A stretch of DNA of 64,000 nucleotides from Pycnococcus provasolii (GCA_049487715.1 CP150547.1:124001-188000); one strand, 5' to 3'; shown: positions 27,679-37,265, numbered from the stretch's first letter. A program made the numbers and translations. Notes: a model not told the origin generated them from the sequence alone.

Positions 27679-29403
27679 ATGGCGGCGGCGTCGGCGACAA
27701 CACGCATGCGCAGCGTGTACTACGCCTATAAGAGAAGTTGTTGTTTCAATATTAACTCTCAAGTACAGTACGGCACTAGTATTCTTAGGAGGATTAACTC
27801 TTTCCCTGTCTGCCGCTCATCCACCTCCACCACCTCCTCCTCCTCCTCCTCCTCCTTATCCGCCCGGCAGGAGGCGCTCCAACGACTGCACCGCGTCGAA
27901 AACGAAGGCGCGTACGTCAACCGTGCTGCACCTTCACCATCCAGACAAAAACATCTCGCATCCTCATCATCATCATCATTAACTCCCCGCGACGAAGCGT
28001 TCGTCACCAACCTCGTCTCTGGCGTCACGCGATGGAGAAGATACCTCGACTTTGTCGTTCTCGCGTACTACTCCGGAAGCAAGTCGCGCGACAAAGGAAA
28101 AAAGAACAAAAACCAACCAGGGGACATGGACCCAGTCATGCTGTCAGTGCTTCGCATGGGCGTCTTCGAACTCGTCAAGCTCAACCAGCCACCTCACGTC
28201 GTCAACGAGTACGTCGAGCTCACCAAGAAAAATGTCAACCGCAACGCCGGCGGACTTGCAAACTACCTCCTGCGAGCCGTCGCCGTCGCGACGCACGACG
28301 GCACGCTTCCCATCCCACCCTCTGGTGAGGCGAACTCGGCGGAACAGGTCAACGCGCTCTCCATCCTGTACAGCCACCCCACGTGGCTCGTGCGCAGGTG
28401 GACGAAACGGTACGGCGAACGTGCCACCGTCGAGCTCATGGAGTACTTCAACGAGCCGCCAACGCACCACTCGGTGCGGCCGTCGCTGCGCTTTGCTGGC
28501 GAAACGCAGCAAAACTCTGCCGATGCAACCGCGCGTGCAATGGCGTCGCTCGCGGAGACGTGCGAGTCGCTCGGTGTGCAGACTGAGCCAAGTCGCGTGC
28601 TGCCTGGCGAATTTGTGCGCGTCACGGACAACCTTCAGGCACTCGTGCGGTCGGGAATCATTGGGATGAATCATGGACGACGCACCGACGACGACGTCGT
28701 CTTCAGCGTGCAAGACGAGGCGCAGGCGCTCGTGGTGGCGGCGGCACTCGATCCGCAGCCTGGGGAGCGCATTCTCGACGCGTGCGCGGCACCTGGCGGC
28801 AAGACGCTCTTCGCGCTGAATCGCCTTAATGGCTCGGGATTGCTCGTTGCGCTCGATCGTTCGTCAAAAAGACTGAAAGCTCTGACAAAAGTGACGCGTG
28901 CACTTGGCTACGACGCACCGCACTTCCAAAGCCGTGCGGTGGATCTCACGGAGTGGGATGGAACGGTGTCCGGCGAAAAGCCAGTTGGCCAGTTTGACAA
29001 GGTGCTCCTCGACGCGCCTTGCTCTGGCACCGGCGTTCTCCACCGCCGCGCGGACATGCGCTGGCGTCGTGTCGAGGACGACGTCGAAGGCGATCTTGCC
29101 TACTTGCAGGATGCTCTCCTTGACGCCGCAGCGCGGCACGTGCGACCTGGCGGGTTGCTGGTTTACAGCACGTGTTCCCTCGAGCCGGACGAGAATGAGG
29201 AGCGCTGCGCGTCATTCGTCGAGCGCAGCAACGGCGAGTTTCACCTCGAGCCCGTGCCAAGTGGCATAACGAATGGCGCTCCCATCGAAACCCTTCACCC
29301 CGTCCCTGGCGTCGAGAATTGCGTCTTTCGATCGTGGCCCCCGCAGACTGGGATGGATGGCGCGTTCGCGGCACGGCTGAGGCGGAGGAGCGACGCCGCG
29401 TGA
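27679..29403 (+). CDS. RsmB-type 16S rRNA (cytosine-5) methyltransferase
   Basis: The ATG at 27679 gives 574 residues. A ~90-residue presequence with a Thr/Ser run suggests plastid (or mitochondrial) import. It is followed by a NusB-like RNA-binding domain (RDEAFVTNLVSGVTRWRRYLDF; 'DPVMLSVLRMGVFELV', 'VVNEYVELTKKNV', 'GLANYLLRAV'). The C-terminal half is a RsmB/Sun methyltransferase: SAM motif 'ILDACAAPGGKTLFAL', 'LLVALDRSSKRL', motif IV 'FDKVLLDAPCSGTGVL' and motif VI 'LLVYSTCSLEPDENEE' with the catalytic Cys pair. It is expected to methylate C967-equivalent of organellar small-subunit rRNA. The domain order NusB plus MTase is as in bacterial RsmB. Confidence 0.9.
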   Translation: MAAASATTRMRSVYYAYKRSCCFNINSQVQYGTSILRRINSFPVCRSSTSTTSSSSSSSLSARQEALQRLHRVENEGAYVNRAAPSPSRQKHLASSSSSSLTPRDEAFVTNLVSGVTRWRRYLDFVVLAYYSGSKSRDKGKKNKNQPGDMDPVMLSVLRMGVFELVKLNQPPHVVNEYVELTKKNVNRNAGGLANYLLRAVAVATHDGTLPIPPSGEANSAEQVNALSILYSHPTWLVRRWTKRYGERATVELMEYFNEPPTHHSVRPSLRFAGETQQNSADATARAMASLAETCESLGVQTEPSRVLPGEFVRVTDNLQALVRSGIIGMNHGRRTDDDVVFSVQDEAQALVVAAALDPQPGERILDACAAPGGKTLFALNRLNGSGLLVALDRSSKRLKALTKVTRALGYDAPHFQSRAVDLTEWDGTVSGEKPVGQFDKVLLDAPCSGTGVLHRRADMRWRRVEDDVEGDLAYLQDALLDAAARHVRPGGLLVYSTCSLEPDENEERCASFVERSNGEFHLEPVPSGITNGAPIETLHPVPGVENCVFRSWPPQTGMDGAFAARLRRRSDAA

Positions 29404-29537
29404 CGACGTTAGTAAGGGTGAGCCCTAACGAACACCATGGTATGTTTACTTTGTAACCGTAGCAGAAAAGTCTCCTTATGTGAATTGTGATGTCCCCCTC
29501 CCATGATAATTATCCGCATCCCGCACATATGCACTCT

Positions 29538-31332
29538 CTAAGACGAGGCAAAATTGTAGCAAACAAGCAGCGTCGAAATGCCGATGGCGACAGACAAGCC
29601 TGTTAACGTAGGCGCGTTGCTTGGAACACCTGGTGGAAAGGCTCCTGACGGAGGAGGATCCGGGAGTTCTCCAAGAGGTGGCACAGGCGGAAAACGTGGC
29701 GGTGAAGTTGTTGTCGTAGTCGTAGTCGTCGTCGGTAGCGGTGGCGCAGCGAAAATGTACGCCGCACCTGAGTCCCTCGCCTTGGTTCCCGGATTGTCAC
29801 TGCTCGAAGGTGGCGCTTTGGTCGGAACGGCCAGCATGCCTGTGGCATTCAGCATTTCGCTCATCTCCTTGTACTCCTCGGAATTCGGATCAAGTCCCTC
29901 AAGCATCGATGCTCCCGCGGCATATCCATCGCCTCCATTTGCGCCGGCGGCGATCGTTCGTCCGTCACCGGAGATCGATACCGACCTGCCGAAGTAGTCG
30001 TTAGCCTGCTTATCGCCCGCCTGCAGCTTCGCGACTTCCGTGTAGCTGCCGCTGCCAGCACCGCCGCGGCGCGTGAACACGTATGCAGCTCCTGCATATC
30101 GACCGCCCGTAGACTCACCGCTTACCCCTACGACTACCGTGCTTCCGTCCGCCGACGTCGATACCGACTCGCCGAAGTAGTCGTAAGCCTGCTTATCGCT
30201 CGCCTGCAGCTTCACGACTTCCGTCCAGTTTCCAGATGGCACGCCGCGCGTGAACACGTACGCAGCTCCTGCAAATTGACCGCCCGTAGACTCCCAGCGA
30301 GCCCCGACGACTACCGTGCTTCCGTCCGCCGACGTCGATACCGACCAGCCGAAGTAGTCGTTCGCCTGCTTATCGCTCGCCTGCAGCTTCGCGACTTCCG
30401 TGTAGCTGGAGCCGCCAGTACCGCCGCCGCGCGTGAACACGTACGTCAGCTCCTGCATGGGTCCCGCCCGTAGACTCACCGCTTGCCCCTACGACTACCG
30501 TGCTTCCGTCCGCCGACGTCGATACCGAGCTGCCGAAGAAGTCGTTCGCCTGCTTATCGCTCGCCTGCAGCTTCGCGACTTCCGTGTAATTGATGCTGCT
30601 GCCGCCACCGCCGCCGCGCGTGAATACGTACGTAGCTCCTGCTCTGGAACCTCCCGTATCCTCACCGCTTGCCGCGACGACTACCGTGCTTCCGTCCGCC
30701 GACGTCGATACCGAGGCGCCGAAGAGGTCGCCCGCCTGCTTATCGCTCGCCTGCAGCTTCGCGACTTCCGTGTAATTTGTGCCGCCGCCAGCACCGCCGC
30801 CGCGCGTGAATACGTACGCAGCTCCTGCACTAGAACCTCCCGTATCCTCACCGCTTGCCCCTACGACTACCGTGCTTCCGTCCGCCGACGTCGATACCGA
30901 CTCGCCGAAGTAGTCGTTGTGGCGCTTATCGCTCGCCTGCAGCTTCACGACTTCCGTCCAGTTTCCGGATGGCACGCCGCGGGTGAACACGTACGCAGCT
31001 CCTGCCCAGGAACCGCCCGTAGACTCACTGTGAGCCCCGACGACCATCGTCAAGCCATCCTGCGACACTTGCAATGCGTGGCCGAAGTTGTCACCAGACT
31101 CGTCATCGGATGCGAACACTTTCTGCACTTGTTGAAACGCCATTCCTCCACCACCTTGCGCACGAACGACGGTAGCGAAGTTTGTGAGCGCAAGCGTCAT
31201 CATCGCCGTCATCATCATCATCACTACGGAGTCGGACGCACACCATCTCCCTTTTTTCTTCTTCAACGTCATCGTCATCGTCGTCGGATTGCTAGTACTA
31301 ATAATAACCCTGCTGGCCGTCATCATCATCAT
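29538..31332 (-). CDS. Secreted seven-unit FG-GAP-like repeat protein, one frameshift
   Basis: Two overlapping frames form one gene interrupted by a single extra base near 30446: one copy reads GTACGTCAGC where sister copies read GTACGCAGC. A signal segment (31332 or an internal ATG such as 31272; MMMMTAMMTLALTNFATVVRA) precedes seven ~59-62-residue units of the type 'SVSTSADGSTVVVGASGE', 'AGAAYVFTRGG', 'YTEVAKLQASDK' and 'NDYFG', i.e. one seven-bladed beta-propeller of FG-GAP/integrin-like repeats. DNA units are ~177-186 bp and nearly identical. A Thr run and Pro-rich stalk follow, then a hydrophobic tail (LSVAIGISTLLVCYNFASS) that could be a GPI signal. It is probably a cell-surface protein. 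The break is either a sequencing/assembly error in a repeat or a real inactivating mutation. Confidence 0.8.
29930..31120 (-). repeat. Coding minisatellite, ~180-bp units
   Basis: The block CGACTACCGTGCTTCCGTCC recurs at 30131, 30308, 30492, 30678 and 30864, with diverged copies at both ends (about 29955 and 31037). Spacing is 177-186 bp, always codon-sized except at the frameshift unit. Confidence 0.9.
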
Positions 31333-32432
31333 CAAGTAAGTTAAGACCGTAGAACCTAACTAGGTAAAGTTTATGTCAAGTGCTTCAGAAGAAGTAAGTG
31401 ACTTTTGGGAAGGTGGCAAGTACAGGGGAACCCGCAACTGACACACACACATCCAGTTCAGTGGTACCGTACTGCATAAGCGTTCGGCATAATAAGTGCC
31501 ACAGTCCACAGAACAGCCTACCCGTAAGTAAGAACGACCTGTGGCAACGACTGGATCCGGGGACCTTCTGCTTGCCCTTCTGTCTGAATTCTGCCTTGCT
31601 TGCCCAGAGATCAATGGCAAGGGAGGCTCGTCAGCTCGTGCATGATGAGTCGCCCAGCCAGTGCAGTCGTCGGATGCACCGTTCTTAGACTAACTATGAC
31701 ACCCATATACAACAACCTCCCACAATTGTGGAATTTCCTCACCTTGTCCTTGCACTGGCAGACTGGTACAGTACCACTCCTGCTGGTCAACACTTGTGGG
31801 TTTCATCATGGGCATCTCCACCTGGCATCTCCCTTAGTTTATGAAAGGTTTAGTGAGGTATTTCCACCTTGCATCTCCGCCTTTTCCTTTTCATCTCCGC
31901 ATGCTGCCTGGCATCTCCACTCCGCCCTTCCTTTGCGCACACAAGGTTGCTCGATACACTTGGGTGGTCCTAGCCTCATACTCATAGGGATGGTCAACAC
32001 TCAACAGACCGCGGCGACGCCTTCCTTCCGCGAACTCGAGAAGGCGAGAACTCGAGAAGAGGGAAAGGAGAACGAGAGCCCTGGAACAGAACCCTGGAAC
32101 AAGACCCTATGACGTTCATGGAGGATGTCAAGACTTGTTCGTTCTACTATCCGTACCCTACCGGCCACCTCTACAGTACGGCTCTACCTTTACCGGCCAT
32201 GGATCTTGCGCCAAAGCCAGTTCTTGCTTGACTTCTTGCGACTTACGGACCTGACTTACGGATGGTAAAAGTTTACCGTACGTACCAACTAACCTTATTA
32301 GGGTCCTATTCAACATCACAGGCTGACAGGGCAAGGCAGGATTGGGTAACCCTAACCCTAACCCTAACATGCATCGCTCCATCATCTTTTTGGATTGGGG
32401 ACGTCTTCGGCATGAAGGATTTCTATTTTATT
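31333..32432. other. Intergenic region before the transposon
   Basis: No supported gene. A 170-codon frame at 31600-32112 looks like chance: no domain, and it lies across a degenerate CATCTCC repeat cluster (31805-31925). A CCCTAA array at 32348-32369 lies 72 bp left of the transposon. Confidence 0.6.
32348..32369 (-). repeat. Interstitial CCCTAA array left of MULE
   Basis: About three and a half CCCTAA units on the + strand, outside the transposon and its target duplication. Confidence 0.9.
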
Positions 32433-32441
32433 TTATTTTTA
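32433..32441. repeat. Left 9-bp target-site duplication
   Basis: TTATTTTTA abuts the left terminal repeat and is identical to bases 35460-35468 on the right side. A 9-bp duplication is the hallmark of Mutator-superfamily insertion. Confidence 0.93.
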
Positions 32442-32603
32442 GGGAGAAATACAGTACGCCCCGAGCCAGAAAATCGAAATTGCAGTACGCCCCGTTTTCG
32501 TCCTAGTTCGCCCCGGAAAGAAATCCTAATTACAGTACGCCCCGGTCTGAAATTCTAACCCTAACCCTAACCCCAACCCACTGTATTCTGTCGTTGTCCG
32601 GTT
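32442..32603 (+). repeat. Left terminal inverted repeat, 162 bp
   Basis: Exact reverse complement of the right end. Inside are recurring AGTACGCCCCG motifs and, at 32555-32580, CCCTAA units grading to CCCCAA. Divergence from the right copy starts abruptly at 32604. Confidence 0.95.
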
Positions 32604-32649
32604 TTTTCGACCTTTTTGTCCATTTCTCGCGCCAAAACATTTCGAGCCC

Positions 32650-35256
32650 ATGGCACCCAGGCAGCGTGCCGTACTAGCTAGTCCAAGTGGGAACGTCGCA
32701 GCAACATTGCTGCAACTTAATCGTGAGAACAACACACAGACATCAACATCGCGAGGAGCTACACGACGATCTGCGGCTACAAGTCGCGCGTTGTTTACCG
32801 CGCAAGCTGGTTCAAGTCGTGGCGTTGGAGAATACGATGCTTCAAGGACTCGGGCACACTCTACGCGCCGTGCACGTGGAGGAGTTCAAACGCGGGGTGA
32901 TCTTGCAAAGGAAGCGCTTGAACCTCCGGCAGACGATGCACATGATCCTCCGGCAGCGGAATCGCTTGAACCTCCGGCAGACGATGCACATGATCCTCCG
33001 GCAGACGGTGCGCTTGAACCTCCGGCAGACGGTGCGCATGATCCTCCGGCAGACGGTGCGCATGATCCTGAGGATGCTAGTACACAAAGGCGACGTGGAC
33101 GTCCAGCTCAAGTATCCCCAATTTCAACTCCGGAAAAGAAGAAGGTGAAGAAGGAGCTTCAGCAAAGGCGGCGGGAGGAGGCTGCTGAGATTTTGAAAAT
33201 GGAAAGCCCTTTGAAGCCAATGAGAGTCAGCGAGGCGGAGCACGTTACCTTTGTGGCTGGGTCAACAACTTATCCGCACCGCAGTGCAGTACTTGCGAAC
33301 ATTAAGGCGTGTGCAGAGAGAGACAAGAAAGCTTTGTCTTTCTCTGACGGACCTAATGGAAAAGGCCAAAAAAGTGCTGATTTTGTTCGCGCACTTTGCC
33401 CTGTAAAGGGCTGTGCCTTCAAAACATCTTTCAGACTTTGCCACGGCAAGTGGTTGTGCAAGGCCCACGAGGCCCACACTTGCGTTGTCTTGCCGGAGTT
33501 CAAGAAGAAAGGAAACTTCCACGCTTACACTGCTCCCGAACTCGCGCCCGTATTGACCGAGGCCCTGGCGAAGAACGCCAACATGAAGCCGAACGATGCA
33601 GTCGCCCACGTACAGCCGTACGTGGGGAAGGATGTCACGAACGCGTTCGCTGGTAAGGTCTTGAAGGAGGCGAAGGCGCTCGCCTCCGCCTCCTTATCTG
33701 CAAGCAAATTCAAGCCGTTGGCTGAATTGGTGAACGCATCTGGCATCGGTCACCTCACGGTGCACACGACGAACGCGGAGGGGATGAAAAAGATCTACAA
33801 GGCGCGCATGAAGGCAGAGCATGAGCTCAAGGAGAAGGATCTACCTGATAAAGCAAAGACTCCATTCGTCGAGCCTAACACAGAACACATAACCGACGAA
33901 GGGGGTGAATACCTCACTGGGTACACGTACGTACCAGGTGCAATCAAAGCTTTGTGGAACGCTGGGCTCGTCGAGAAGACTCCGAGCTTTGCAGATGGAG
34001 CGCATAGCGAGGGTGCGTTCGGAGGAACTTTCCTCTCGACTACGACACTTGACGCGAATCGCCATTTGCTTCCAATGTGTGTCACCTGGACTATCATGAA
34101 TGAAGACAAGGAAAGTTGGACGAGTCATTACCGCGCCGTGAAAGAACATTATCCTGCTCTTGATGTCAGCACCCATGCAAACATCACCGACGGAGATAAG
34201 GGCCTGAAGCCGTCCCGTGCGGAGGTGTTCCCGAACATGCTTGGGTTTTCGTGCGAAAGACACCGCAGCGAAAACGTACGCGTCCAGCCCGGCGTCGGCT
34301 CGGCAGGGCGCGACGCGTATCGTGAGGCTGTGTACGGATACTCTGCGGCGAAGCTCGCGCACGCGAAGAGCATCATGAACGCCCAAACAAAGGCGTACTT
34401 GGAAAAGCTGCCGGACAAATGTCAGTATCTTCGCGCGGCTTTTGAAGCTGGTGCGCATCTCCGCGGATATGCCGTATCCTCCCCAGCTGAGTCTTGGAAC
34501 AATTGGATGACAAACCAGAGCGTCCGTCACAACGCGAACGTGGTGCAAAGTTTCTTGAACCTGATGGACGGAATCGAGAACCAGACGGAGAAAAGAATTG
34601 CGGCGGCGGCTAAACGAACTGACGCCGCTCCGCCAAAGATTCGTCTCCTGCTCAACTCAGGCGGCGAGGCGAAAAAGAAGGTCCGCGACCGCGTCGTTGT
34701 GTTTCAAAACAACCTGCGACGTGTCGCCAAAGTGTGGCACAAGTCGTATCCAGGGATCTGCCAAACAGTGAACCTAAATGACGGTACGTGTACTTGCTGT
34801 CGTCCTGAAATTGTGGGAGGTCCTTTCTGCGTTTCTCTTGCGAGCGCCGCGAAGTCTGCTGGTGTGGATCTTGCGAAGTTTTTGCCGCCGCAGGAGACTA
34901 CTAAGCGATGGCGTGAGCAGTGGGAGTATGTACACCAATGGCGTGCAGGCAAAACAATCCCGTGCATAGCGGATCTTGCGCTACTCCCTGAACACCCGTT
35001 GAAGGATCCTGTCGCAGGCCCTCGCCCAAAAGGCCGTCCTGCAGAGCCGAAGAGGCATCTCAGCGCCGTGGAGGATGCAGCCAAGCAGCACAAGTGCAAA
35101 GTGTGTGGCATGAAAGGCCACAATGCACGCTCAAAGCAGTGCCCAAAGTTCAGTCTCACAGCTCACGACACGACTTTGGCGCTCCCTGGAGGAGATGAGG
35201 ACGACGAGAATGAAGAGGAGGAGTTCATGATGCCCAAGAAGAATTGGAGAAGATGA
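32650..35256 (+). CDS. MULE transposase
   Basis: 868 residues from the ATG at 32650. The basic N-terminus carries a Pro/Ala/Asp repeat (residues ~90-142, EPPADDAHDPPA units) and an AT-hook (RRRGRP, 147-152). A Cys/His zinc module of the MuDR N-terminal type follows (C250, C255, then H276-T-C278). The MULE catalytic region has D449 in 'FADGAHSEG', 'LPMCVTWTIMNEDKESW', D514 in 'NITDGDKGL', 'C535-ER-H538', and the downstream family block 'SPAESWNNWM'. A degenerate SWIM zinc finger (CTC...FC) and a C-terminal CCHC-like knuckle (CKVCGMKGHNARSKQC) follow, then an acidic tail. It cuts and pastes the element via the terminal repeats. The frame is intact. Confidence 0.93.
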   Translation: MAPRQRAVLASPSGNVAATLLQLNRENNTQTSTSRGATRRSAATSRALFTAQAGSSRGVGEYDASRTRAHSTRRARGGVQTRGDLAKEALEPPADDAHDPPAAESLEPPADDAHDPPADGALEPPADGAHDPPADGAHDPEDASTQRRRGRPAQVSPISTPEKKKVKKELQQRRREEAAEILKMESPLKPMRVSEAEHVTFVAGSTTYPHRSAVLANIKACAERDKKALSFSDGPNGKGQKSADFVRALCPVKGCAFKTSFRLCHGKWLCKAHEAHTCVVLPEFKKKGNFHAYTAPELAPVLTEALAKNANMKPNDAVAHVQPYVGKDVTNAFAGKVLKEAKALASASLSASKFKPLAELVNASGIGHLTVHTTNAEGMKKIYKARMKAEHELKEKDLPDKAKTPFVEPNTEHITDEGGEYLTGYTYVPGAIKALWNAGLVEKTPSFADGAHSEGAFGGTFLSTTTLDANRHLLPMCVTWTIMNEDKESWTSHYRAVKEHYPALDVSTHANITDGDKGLKPSRAEVFPNMLGFSCERHRSENVRVQPGVGSAGRDAYREAVYGYSAAKLAHAKSIMNAQTKAYLEKLPDKCQYLRAAFEAGAHLRGYAVSSPAESWNNWMTNQSVRHNANVVQSFLNLMDGIENQTEKRIAAAAKRTDAAPPKIRLLLNSGGEAKKKVRDRVVVFQNNLRRVAKVWHKSYPGICQTVNLNDGTCTCCRPEIVGGPFCVSLASAAKSAGVDLAKFLPPQETTKRWREQWEYVHQWRAGKTIPCIADLALLPEHPLKDPVAGPRPKGRPAEPKRHLSAVEDAAKQHKCKVCGMKGHNARSKQCPKFSLTAHDTTLALPGGDEDDENEEEEFMMPKKNWRR
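32890..33075. repeat. In-frame minisatellite in transposase
   Basis: Units of about 30-48 bp built from CTTGAACCTCCGGCAGACG and CATGATCCTCCGGCAGAC encode the EPPAD/HDPPA repeat. It is recently expanded, with near-identical copies. Confidence 0.85.
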
Positions 35257-35297
35257 GAGATACGGTGAGGATAAGGAGTTCCTTCCGAAGTGGCAAC

Positions 35298-35459
35298 AAC
35301 CGGACAACGACAGAATACAGTGGGTTGGGGTTAGGGTTAGGGTTAGAATTTCAGACCGGGGCGTACTGTAATTAGGATTTCTTTCCGGGGCGAACTAGGA
35401 CGAAAACGGGGCGTACTGCAATTTCGATTTTCTGGCTCGGGGCGTACTGTATTTCTCCC
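35298..35459 (-). repeat. Right terminal inverted repeat, 162 bp
   Basis: Identical in inverse orientation to 32442-32603. Its telomeric units read TTAGGG on the + strand (about 35321-35347), ending about 160 bp before the ATG at 35509. Confidence 0.95.
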
Positions 35460-35468
35460 TTATTTTTA
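35460..35468. repeat. Right 9-bp target-site duplication
   Basis: TTATTTTTA, identical to the left duplication. Confidence 0.93.
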
Positions 35469-35508
35469 TAATTTTATTTATGCGCCGCGCGATGCTTGGT
35501 GCGAGAAG

Positions 35509-37098
35509 ATGACGACGACGACGATGCTGCCGACGTGTGACTCCGGCTCAGGCTCAGCAGCCATCACCACCACCACCACCCCTACCTCTGCATCGTCACA
35601 GCTCCTCGCAATCGTCACGGGTGGGCAGACGGGTGTGGATCGCGCCGTCATGCAAGTCGCTCTGTCGCACGGCGTCCTCCACCTCAAGAGAAGTTTCTGT
35701 CCGCGAAACTACTGGGCGGAAGACGAACAGATTCCCGCAGCGTACCACGCGTACTTCACACCCACCGCATCCGCCGACCCGGCGGAGAGAACGCGACGCA
35801 ACGTCGAAGCATCACAAGCTACGCTCATCATAAGCACGCGCAAGACGCTCCCGCCAACCACGCTCACCGCTGTGAGGCACGCAAAGGGCATAAAGCAGCC
35901 TCACAAGCACATATGCAGCCTAACCTACAACAACGACGCGCTCGCCGCTGCAAGAGACGCCGCCGCATATCTCCCAGTCCCGCTGCAGTGCCTGCACGTG
36001 GGAGGACCGAGGGCTTCCGAAGACCCGCAAGCGCACGACTGGGCGACGCAAGTGCTCACTCACCTCATACCTCTCTTGATAGAGGCACAGACTATGCCAC
36101 GTCGAGACGCGCTCGTTCCATACCTGAAGCAGTCTCGTCCTTGCATGGCTCACGTCAAACAAAAACTTCTCGAAGATGGATACTGCATCGTGCCGTCGGT
36201 CCTCTCCAAGGAGGAGTGCGACGCCGAAATGGACCGACTCTGGGAATACATAACGACGCGATCGCCCGCCGTGCGCCGCGATGACGCAAGCACGTGGTAT
36301 CCAGCAGAGGAAGGCGACGACGACCCGTGGCCGCACACCGGCTGGAAATCATTCAGCGACATGTTCCAGAGCCACGGTGCAGGCTGGGTCTTCTCAGAGC
36401 TGCGCGTTAAGCTTGCCGATCGCGTCTTCACGCCGCTCTTTGGAACAAGCGAGCTGCATTGCAGCAAGGAGGGGTTCACATTCCAGCGACCCACCACGGG
36501 CAATCGCCACCCGTTCCGAAAACGTGCGACGCACGTGTGTGGCAAGCCGTGCGCATCGGATGGCGAGCACTTCGATCAAGGCTCGTTTGAAACTGGCCTG
36601 CAGTACATTCAAAGCTCGACGGCACTGCTCGACCAGCACGATGGCGACGGGTGCTTCCTCTGCTGGCCGGGAAGTCATCGACACCATGCTCGCATCGCGG
36701 AAAACACGTACCGCGGTCGGTCGAACTGGTTCCCCCTGACTGACGACGAGATTGCCACACTTCGCGACGATGGACTGGTGCCACTGCGCGTTCCCGTACG
36801 CGCTGGTGACGTGATTCTGTGGCGGTCGGATCTGGCGCACGCCGGTGCCATGCCCGTGGGCGAGCGCGACTCCTTCCGCGCGGTTGCATACGCAGCTATG
36901 GCGCCGGCGGAGCTCACCCCGCCGAGCGTGTGGCGTGCGAAAAAAGAGGCTTTCGAGAGGGGGCATACCGGCGATCACTCGACGCGCCGTGAATGTTGGC
37001 ATTATGCCAAGTCATCAGATTGCGATACGTGGATGTGGAAACCGCCATTCCTATCGCACAGGCAGAAAGAATTGTACGGCCTTGTAAGATACGACTAA
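35509..37098 (+). CDS. SLOG (cpYpsA) domain fused to 2OG-Fe(II) dioxygenase
   Basis: The ATG at 35509 gives 529 residues. After a Thr-rich start, residues ~25-165 form a circularly permuted YpsA-type SLOG domain: 'LAIVTGGQTGVDRAVMQVAL', 'CPRNYWAEDEQIPAAYHAY', 'RTRRNVEASQATLIIS'. SLOG domains bind nucleotides or ADP-ribose-like ligands. Residues ~215-500 form a phytanoyl-CoA dioxygenase-like fold: 'LEDGYCIVPSVLSKEECDAEM', an iron-binding HxD ('EHFDQGS'), 'CFLCWPGSH', and the distal His/Arg region 'VPVRAGDVILWRSDLAHAGAMP...SFRAVAYAAM'. The combination suggests hydroxylation gated by, or acting on, a nucleotide-linked substrate; that is inference. The MULE right terminal repeat directly precedes the gene. 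Confidence 0.82.
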   Translation: MTTTTMLPTCDSGSGSAAITTTTTPTSASSQLLAIVTGGQTGVDRAVMQVALSHGVLHLKRSFCPRNYWAEDEQIPAAYHAYFTPTASADPAERTRRNVEASQATLIISTRKTLPPTTLTAVRHAKGIKQPHKHICSLTYNNDALAAARDAAAYLPVPLQCLHVGGPRASEDPQAHDWATQVLTHLIPLLIEAQTMPRRDALVPYLKQSRPCMAHVKQKLLEDGYCIVPSVLSKEECDAEMDRLWEYITTRSPAVRRDDASTWYPAEEGDDDPWPHTGWKSFSDMFQSHGAGWVFSELRVKLADRVFTPLFGTSELHCSKEGFTFQRPTTGNRHPFRKRATHVCGKPCASDGEHFDQGSFETGLQYIQSSTALLDQHDGDGCFLCWPGSHRHHARIAENTYRGRSNWFPLTDDEIATLRDDGLVPLRVPVRAGDVILWRSDLAHAGAMPVGERDSFRAVAYAAMAPAELTPPSVWRAKKEAFERGHTGDHSTRRECWHYAKSSDCDTWMWKPPFLSHRQKELYGLVRYD

Positions 37099-37265
37099 TT
37101 TTTGTAGTACTACAGTATAGATGAAGAAGAAGAAGAAGAAGAAAAATAAAGAATATTTATTTTCACGCTCTACACATGCCACACGCATCAACATAAACAA
37201 AACGTCACACCTTTTTCCACAAAAAAAATCACATCCTCAACCTCGTTTTATTTTCAACACAACTC

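Larger units (their letters stand above)
32442..35459 (+). mobile_element. Intact Mutator-like (MULE) DNA transposon, 3018 bp
   Basis: The element is bounded by 162-bp terminal inverted repeats that are identical base for base (32442-32603 and 35298-35459) and by a perfect 9-bp target duplication, and it carries one uninterrupted transposase. This combination means recent insertion and probable autonomy. The ends start GGGAGAAATACAGTACGCCC. Each terminal repeat contains CAGTACGCCCCG-type direct motifs (three copies) and a short telomeric CCCTAA array. The right end lies 40 bp from the ATG of the next gene, so it sits in its promoter or 5' UTR. Confidence 0.95.

Noticed and set aside
31600-32112. 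170-codon open frame on the + strand
   Set aside because: Crosses a CATCTCC repeat cluster, has no domain and codon use unlike neighbours.
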